Shown piece after piece: positions 57,301-64,000 of a stretch of DNA of 64,000 nucleotides. Below the pieces are notes generated by a model that saw nothing but the letters and a program-made list of their open reading frames with translations, did not search any database and was not told the DNA's origin. The stretch spans positions 620,001 through 684,000 of the forward strand of contig UWYS01000001.1 in the NCBI GenBank assembly GCA_900291925.1. Direction: 5' to 3'. Positions within the stretch are counted from its first letter, which is position 1, and each line of letters opens with the position of its first letter. A program made the position numbers and the translations under genes. Origin of the DNA: Thecaphora thlaspeos (lineage: Eukaryota > Basidiomycota > Ustilaginomycetes > Urocystidales > Glomosporiaceae).

Positions 57301-59598
57301 AGAGCAGCCCAACCCGCCCTTGAGAGACCATTGAGACGTCGCTGGCTCGATACTTGGATACATTGCACCTGTACACTATAAGCCAGCTAGTTCGGAGGTG
57401 GGGTGGTCCGCAGCAGAAGCGGACAGAGTAAATTTGCCTTGATCCGAGCCAGACGTTTTACACTGGGAGAGGAGGAGCGAGGAGCGCGCTCGTTTTCGGG
57501 CACGCGGTCTGAGACTCTTCGAAAGAAGACGCATCCCCCTTGGCAAGATGGATGGATGATCATGCGTAAGTTACATACATACGTGCTCGGCAACTCGTTC
57601 AGCCTCCGTCCGAAAGGTCGATCGACCCGACCATTCTTTCTTCCGTTCATTTGATTTCGGCATATTCGTCAAAGCTGGCCGCCAGTCCAGCTTGCGAAGG
57701 ACTACCTGGATGCCTGCAGGTCGCCGATGGCTTCGACACCCTCTATTGTCTTTCTGTAATCGTTGGCAGGACGTTGTGAGCGCCTATTGTAGCAGCCGGT
57801 GACAATCACAATACGGAACGTAGCGCAAGAGGCCCGAGGGGCCCGGTGCGCACGGAATGCAGCTCTAGGGTCCTCATACCGCAGCCGGCCTCTTTCAGAC
57901 TGCCTTCGATGTCCGCCCCCGCAAGGCTAGCGGGACCGAGCGAGAAGCCAGGCGGGGACTTCCGTTAAGTGACTCCGTCTACCCTTCATTCAGGGGCTGT
58001 GGACCGACGGCACGACATAAAACTTGACGTCTCGGCGAGAACTAAATGCTGGGTCACAGCGGGGCACAGACGCCGTGGACTAGTTGTCCTCTGACCCCTC
58101 TGTGTATAAGTTCGGAAAGGCCGACGACCTCACATCGCTCGGTGGCCGTTGGGGGGCGGTCTAACAACGAGGAACGCCGGCGAGTCGGTCGGCGGCGCTC
58201 CGCCTGGGATCTTAACGGGCGGCAACCTGGCGTCGATTCGTTGCCTCGTCGCGCCCAAGGCGCAGGGATGGCGCCCCCACCTCGATGCTCCCGCCCGTCC
58301 GGTCGTCTCAAATCGGTCTTCTGTCCTCGCACATCGGGCGTCGTCGACTACTCACGTACTGTACTTGAAACAGAAGGCAAAGGGCCGGGCGAGCGAGCGA
58401 GCAATATCTTGAATGGGCTCGTCCGGATCAGCGTCGACGCGTGCGGAAGGCTCTCTCTCAGCAGACATCACCGACCGACCGCTGCTCTGGTCGCGCTGGG
58501 CTTGTCCCTCTGTGTCGAGGCTTGCTGGACTCCATCGCCTCGCCGACAGACAGCTAGAATTCACAAAAAACCTGAATCCGGCGAGATGATTATTGCAGGC
58601 CCCCCCCCTTTTCCTCTATTTTGCTTTTATTTTGTTCAAAGGGCGGGCGGGAGGCAGGCGTCACAACGAACCCCTTTTTCTGTAGAGCAGGCGTAGGCGG
58701 GCAGGCAGCGCAGCGAGCGAGCGAGAGAGTTTCCCTTTCCAAGTGCCGCGCCCCTCGAGGGGCAGATTGGCCCTGGCCTGACCAGCGCCCGGCTGCGTGT
58801 GGTGTGTGTGTGTGTGTGTGTCCAGGGCCCGGCCAGCCCTGCCATCGCCCTGGCCCTGGCCCTGGCCCTGACCCTCTTTCCTGCGCTCCGTCTCCAATAA
58901 CCAACAGGGCTCCTCGCTGGCCCCCAGAGCCTCAGCCTCGCCTCGCCTGCCTGGCGACAAATCTGCTCGCTGCCTTCAGCTCCATCATCCTGCCTCGTTC
59001 ATCGTTCTTCGCCCACGCCTTCCTGGCCTCCCCTCTTTCCTACCCCGTCCCCTATCCTCAGCCTTGTCACCCTATCCGACGTCGCTGTCTAGGTCTTCTC
59101 CCCGACCCTTATACGTGGGCCGTCTTCTGCAGCGATCCGCATCCCGCTCCGCCGCTTCGGCCGCAACAACTCTCAGCCCTCACCCGTCAACTTCGACACA
59201 CCAACGTCCACACAGTTCCCTACGCCTGCATCGCCTCCCGACCGACCGCTCCACTTCTCGCACCGGCCTCTCCTAAAAGGCCCGCCAGAACCATCTCTCT
59301 CGAAAGAGGCTCCGCTCTTCACTCTCCGCCTTTCAGCAACGTTTCGTCGTTGGGCGCATACCTCGGACTCTCGCGTGGTGGTCCCTCGAGCCCTATCGCC
59401 GCTGCTCTCTCATTGACCCCGTCGAGCCGCGAGCGCATCTAGCAGCACCGCCACAGCGACCTCTCTTCTAGATCCTTCTTCGTCAGCCTGTTCTGGCCCG
59501 TATCTCGTTCGACGCCAGTCTAGCGCTCCTGTACGGCCTCGCAGCTGCTTTCACCCCCTCGAAAGCGCTGCCACAGCTCTGTCCTCGCCTCTACCTCC
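57301..59598. other. Intergenic region and probable long 5' UTR of casein kinase I
   Basis: No supportable gene. A (TG)10 repeat lies at 58802-58821 and CCCTGG units at 58848-58872. From about 58900 to 59598 the plus strand is pyrimidine-rich (CTCC/TCTC), as expected for a long 5' UTR or core promoter upstream of the kinase ATG. Long open readings here reflect the base bias, not a gene. Confidence 0.5.
58802..58821. repeat. (TG)n microsatellite
   Basis: Ten dinucleotide units, followed 27 bp later by four CCCTGG hexamers (58848-58872). Confidence 0.9.
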
Positions 59599-61684
59599 AT
59601 GGTACACCAGTCTTCGCAGCCCTACCACAACTCATTCGCACCAATGTCGGCTCCCCACTCGTCCCACGCCAGCTCTGGCTCTAACGTGATCGGAGTGCAC
59701 TACAGGATCGGCAAGAAGATCGGAGAGGGCTCGTTCGGCATCATCTTCGAGGGCACCAACCTGCTCAACAGCCAGACGGTCGCCATCAAGTTCGAGCCGC
59801 GTAAGAGTGATGCACCGCAGCTTCGAGACGAGTACCGAACTTACAAGATCCTCGCCGGGTGTCGTGAGTACCTGGCCCACCGAAGGAGACGCACACACTC
59901 CCGACCTCATCCTGCGCCGCCGTCCGGGGTGAGCAATTGCTAAAAGCTTTACTGTTGTGACCCTTTACTCTTGTTCCCCTTCCCCTCTCCCCCGATGCGT
60001 CGTTCCTTCTATGCAGACGGCGTCCCCCAGGTCTACTACTTTGGTCAGGAGGGCCTTCACAACATCCTCGTCATCGACCTCTTGGGCCCGTCGCTCGAGG
60101 ACCTCTTTGACATGTGCGGCAGGAAGTTCAGCATCAAGACGGTCGTCATGACGGCCAAGCAGATGGTACGTCTCGGTAGCCTCGTCTTGACGCTGTCCAG
60201 AGGAATCAACAGAGCGTTCCCTCTCTTACGCATCGCGCTGACGGTCGTCCGATCCCATCTTTTTCCCTCCAACCTCCTTCCCTTGCCTGTCTGCCTGCCC
60301 ACTTGACTCCGTCATCAGATTACACGGGTCCAAACGATCCACGAAAAGAATCTCATTTACCGCGACATCAAGCCGGACAACTTCCTGATCGGCAGGCCGA
60401 TGACCAAGATGGCTAACGTGGTCCTGGTCGTCGACTTTGGCATGGCCAAGCAGTATCGCGACCCCAAGACCAAGCAGCACATCCCTTACCGCGAGCGCAA
60501 GTCGCTCAGCGGCACCGCGCGCTACATGAGCATCAACACGCATCTCGGACGAGGTAAGTCTCACCTTTGTTCCCTTGATCTGCACGTTTGGGCGTTGCCG
60601 AGCCCTTTGGACCTTGGCGTACGCGGTCCCCGTCTGTGCAGCGTCTCTGACCAGCTGTCCTCATCACCACTCCCCTCCCCTTCCCGCCTCGTCCCCCTCG
60701 TCTACGCCTCGACCTGATCAGAGCAATCACGCCGAGACGACCTCGAAGCTCTCGGACACGTCTTCATGTACTTCCTCCGCGGCGGGCTGCCGTGGCAGGG
60801 CCTCAAGGCGGCGACCAACAAGCAGAAGTACGAGAAGATTGGCGAGAAGAAGCAGAGCACGCCCATCAAGGAGCTGTGCGAGGGCTTCCCAGGTGCGTAG
60901 CGGCTGGCTTGCGACCCTTCGAGCGTCCAGTCCGCCCAACCAGTCGACATCGCCGATGACCGTCAATTGATGTGGCCTCCCTCTGATGATGTTTGTCCTT
61001 CCCCCCTTCCCGACAACAGAGGAGTTCGGAATCTACCTCAACTATGTCCGCAAGCTTGGCTTCGAGGAGACGCCAGACTACGACTTCCTTCGCGAGCTCT
61101 TCACAAAGGTGCTCAAGAGCTCTGGCGAGGCCGAGGACGGAGTCTACGACTGGATGCTGCTCAACGGGGGCAAGGGCTGGGAGGCCGGCACCCACCGCGA
61201 TCGCCGCGACGACCGAGAGCGTCACCGCGAGCCGCGCGCCGCGCAGATGGTCCAGGGCCAGCCCGTGCATCCGGCGCAAGCTGCGCTCGCGAGGAACGGA
61301 TCGAAGCAGGGCCGCAAGTCGGGCGTGCCAGGCGCGCAGCAGCACATGGTCAGCGAGCGGAGCCAGGCAGGCGCGCTTCGCTCCAGCCATGGAGACTTTC
61401 CGCAGAGCGGGTCAGGGTACGGTGGCGTCGGACATGCGTCCAACGTTGTTGTACACGACGCCACCGTCGCAGGTGTTCCGCATCAGAACGGCACGCGAGA
61501 GCACAGCCAGATCGGACAGGTGACTCCGACGGGCATGACGGGCAGCGGCGTCGGCATGGACGGCGGACGCAGGGCAGAGGGCCGAGGACAGGTGGCGGGC
61601 ATGGCAAACGGCGACGAGCACCCCGCCGAACGCAAGACGTTCGGGCAGAAGCTCGTCGACGCGTTGACGTGCCGCTGCGGCTAA
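59599..61684 (+). CDS. Casein kinase I, Yck1/Yck2-type
   Basis: Ser/Thr kinase of the plasma-membrane CK1 group, which controls endocytosis, nutrient sensing and polarity. Five exons: 59599-59863, 60017-60165, 60319-60553, 60722-60892 and 61020-61684, 494 residues; all phases agree. The glycine loop is [10 protein letters not shown] (from about residue 36), with [15 protein letters not shown] carrying the ATP-binding Lys; [13 protein letters not shown] is the catalytic loop, [12 protein letters not shown] the metal-binding segment, and [28 protein letters not shown] the CK1-specific signature. The tail after about residue 325 is Gln/Gly/His-rich and ends [14 protein letters not shown]. The two cysteines close to the end resemble the palmitoylated Cys-Cys of yeast Yck2, suggesting membrane anchoring. 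Nothing is missing. Confidence 0.96.
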
Positions 61685-62892
61685 AAGATGGCGGGCGCTC
61701 CCCGAGACGTCGAAAGAACGCCTTCCGCATCCCAGGTCGTCTGCCGACTTCTGTAGCCGTAGCATCGCACCAAACCATCATCCACCTCTTCCAAGTCCCA
61801 CCCACATGACACCCACTCCGAGCGACGTCCAGCAGCCCGCAACCCGATTCCACTGGTCGAATCCGGGCCACGAGCAGAGCGACGAGCATCGCTGATGTGA
61901 GGCCGACGGACGTTTTCCGTCCAGAGACGCCGCCTATCCGCACGCCGCGGAGCACAGCATATTGCTTCCTTCCACGTCCACCAACATCCAACCAAGGCGA
62001 CCGAGCCGCCATAAATTCCAGGCTCGAGCCTCAATACCATCAAGTCGATCGGTGCAGGTCCGGTACGGCTCTGTTCACTCTTCTCGCTCTCCCCCTTCGG
62101 CCGACCTTTGCTAGGACCGTCGACTTCGCTCCAACCCCCCTTCCTCTTCGCCAGCTGCCCTCCTCGGCCATGGGTATGACGGCCCGAGATCATGGCGTCC
62201 CGCCTACATTCCGCCCCCTTTTTTTTTCTTTTTCGGTTCATCCTCTAATTCGTTTGTGTCCCACGAGACTCCGATTCCAGCACCGAAAAAAAGCATTTTC
62301 AGTCACCGTGAAACCCTTCTACTCACCCTCCGACCGCCTTAATCCTGTGAATCACTACCGGCCCTACCCATTCCCATCGCCTTCTATTACACTCTTTTTG
62401 TTGCCTGAGAAGACATACGGTCGTTTCATCCAAGAGCCCCCAGATCCGAATGACTGATTGACCTGACGATGAGACGAGGGCAGTAGCCGCCGGCCGCCAA
62501 CGCGATCCTACCCGCACGTGCTGACGGAGACGCGATGGACAAGAGAACGGCAGAGACGAGCCGCGAGAGAGGGACGGACGAGAGGGAGAGGCGAGAGGGA
62601 AGGGGCGCTGTCGGTCGCCCCTCTTGCGGAGGACGTGCACTCGCGCGGCAAGGGGAGTGGGCGCCTGCTTCCCTGACACACCTCCACCCTTGCTTGTTTG
62701 TCGCAGTAAAAATCTGGCCATCGAGCTGCTTCTCGACCAGACACATCACCTTCTGCTCCCATCAAGGAAGCTCGACGCGCACTTCTCCCCCTCTCTGCCA
62801 TAGGCTGCACCATCACTTCCAAGACTGGCGTCACTGCATCGCCCGGTCACTCCACACGAGCATCTGCACCCACGTTCTCGACACGCGCAAGC
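61685..62892. other. Intergenic region
   Basis: Lies between the kinase and COA1, both on the plus strand. A T10 run lies at 62219-62228. No gene seen. Confidence 0.5.
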
Positions 62893-64000
62893 ATGGCTTC
62901 GCTCTTCGCTGTCAGAGGTGCGATTTCACTCGAGAGGTCGACCCTTCAAAGGTCGCAAGGTGAGCTTTTAGCGTCGTAGCCCGGAAGGGCAATGTATTGT
63001 TGACCTTGTCGATGGCACTGACGCTGATAGATACCTCACCGCATCTGATTGTGCATACCAGCGCTTCCGCGAACACTGACGGGCAGCGCCGGTACGTCGA
63101 GGACCTTGTCCACTGCGGGCAGAATCGATCCCACGCGTCCGCAAGCAAGGGTGAAGGCGGAACTGCCCAACGTGCCTGTGAGTCTCTACGTCTCTTCTGG
63201 TCCTTGGTGGAGTAATCTCGCGCCAACGTCTTCGCGCATGCTCGCACGGAGTGATATCTCTGACCTGTTTCCTCGCCGTTTTGCTCTTGCTGGCCACGTT
63301 GCTGCCCTCGCTACCAGAACCGGAAGCCAGTCTTCATCCTCGCGGCACTCATTGCGATTGGATCGTGGTCGGCATTCGCATCGTTTGCGACGAATAAGGA
63401 GCGGTTGAGCTCTTCGGTCTTCAAGTCGGCGCTCATACAGCTCAAGGACTCGCCAGAGGTGCAGAGGGCGCTCGGGGATCCGATCATGCTGGTCCCGAGC
63501 ACCTTTGGCGATCCGTGGATTTCCGGGTCGGTGAGTCGATTGGAGAGGATTTGCGACTGGCGTCTAGAGGTGTTCTCGTGTCCAGAAGAGGCTTGGAAGA
63601 GAGTATTGCATAGGCTTGTAACGGTTGCTAACGCCTTTCCTCTTTTCGATGCGCTCGCCTTGCCGGTGCTGCGGCTGCTGTCGACAGGTCAACATGATGC
63701 AAGGACGGGTTGATATGAGCTTCAAGGTACAGGGATCTGAAGGTGAGTAGAGCAGGACCGACCACCGAAACAGGCGACCGAAGAGGACAGGAAGTCACCC
63801 GACCGCTGACTCGAGCTGACACCTATCCTCGTGCACCTTGCACACCGCGTGTCACCGCCTTCCTGCCGCTTCAGACAAGGGCACAGCCTACTTTACGTCC
63901 ATTCGACGAGACCAGACCAAGATGTTCGAGGTGATCCGATTCCTGGTGGTGACCGACGCCGGCGAGACGATCCCGCTGCTCTCGTCTTCGGGCGCGAGCC
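62893..64000 (+). CDS. COA1: Cytochrome oxidase assembly protein Coa1 (partial, runs off the right edge)
   Basis: Mitochondrial inner-membrane factor for cytochrome c oxidase biogenesis. Exons 62893-62959, 63062-63177, 63318-63530, 63688-63742 and 63875 to beyond 64000; phases agree. The first two exons give an acid-poor, Ser/Thr/Arg-rich presequence (MASLFAVRGAISLER, then ALPRTLTGSAGTSRTLST). Exon 3 has a single transmembrane helix (PVFILAALIAIGSWSAFASF) followed by SSVFKSALIQLKDSPEVQRALGDPI and GDPWISGS. Exons 4 and 5 give VNMMQGRVDMSFKVQGSEG, KGTAYFTSIRRDQ and FEVIRFLVVTD, the Coa1 domain pattern of small helix then beta strands. The 3' end is outside the window. Use of the acceptor at 63060-63061 was chosen because it keeps the frame and gives a normal presequence. 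Confidence 0.88.

Noticed and set aside
58621..59442. 273-codon open reading upstream of casein kinase I
   Set aside because: Low-complexity Pro/Ser/Arg composition from a pyrimidine-rich leader, no ATG in good context, and it sits where the kinase 5' UTR is expected.
63099..63129. A 31-nt mini-intron GTACGT...GGGCAG in COA1
   Set aside because: It restores the frame only if an earlier acceptor is used; a single 102-nt intron ending at 63061 gives a better presequence and a normal size.

Overview
The window is nuclear DNA of a basidiomycete fungus. A Ustilaginomycotina (smut-related) yeast or mould is my best guess, from the GC-rich, strongly GC3-biased codons, the few short introns (about 60-155 nt, GTRNGT...YAG), the very long single exons full of low-complexity Ser/Pro/Ala tracts, and a Jsn1-type RRM+PUF protein. 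The order is an inference; the kingdom and phylum are well supported. No mobile element, CRISPR array, rRNA or tRNA gene was recognised. Coordinates for multi-exon genes are the outer limits; exon boundaries are given in the evidence.

Layout, left to right: ribosomal protein eS6 (-), ribosomal protein uS15/RPS13 (+), an arrestin-fold trafficking adaptor (-), a very large class-3 lipase of the diacylglycerol-lipase type (+), a membrane-anchored short-chain dehydrogenase (+), TRAPPC2L/Tca17 (-), a 1.3 kb island of three degenerate short tandem repeats, an RRM+PUF RNA-binding protein (-), two large disordered proteins of unknown function (+,+), a DNA glycosylase fused to a NatD-type histone N-acetyltransferase (+), Cdc25 phosphatase (-), an 8.6 kb stretch without a supportable gene, DNA polymerase phi/Pol5 (+), plasma-membrane casein kinase I (+) and the start of the mitochondrial assembly factor Coa1 (+, cut by the window end).

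Most genes are single-copy housekeeping genes in translation and ribosome biogenesis (eS6, uS15, Pol5), membrane traffic and lipid signalling (arrestin, lipase, TRAPPC2L, CK1), cell cycle (Cdc25), RNA regulation (PUF) and mitochondria (Coa1). They do not form an operon or a biosynthetic cluster.

The most interesting points are: (1) one uninterrupted reading frame joining a HhH-GPD DNA glycosylase to a complete NatD acetyltransferase through a linker rich in SUMO-consensus motifs; (2) a 60-bp segment of the lipase gene that looks inverted in place: its sense reading is Arg-rich with abnormal third codon positions, while its reverse complement reads as the expected lipase segment with normal codon bias; (3) the repeat island upstream of TRAPPC2L, whose unit carries CTCG-NN-CGAG and GACGCGTC dyads, the latter containing the MluI/MCB hexamer; (4) an acid-free, mitochondrial-presequence-like extension in frame upstream of the glycosylase ATG but lacking an ATG of its own; (5) an eS6 that lacks the usual C-terminal kinase-target motif.
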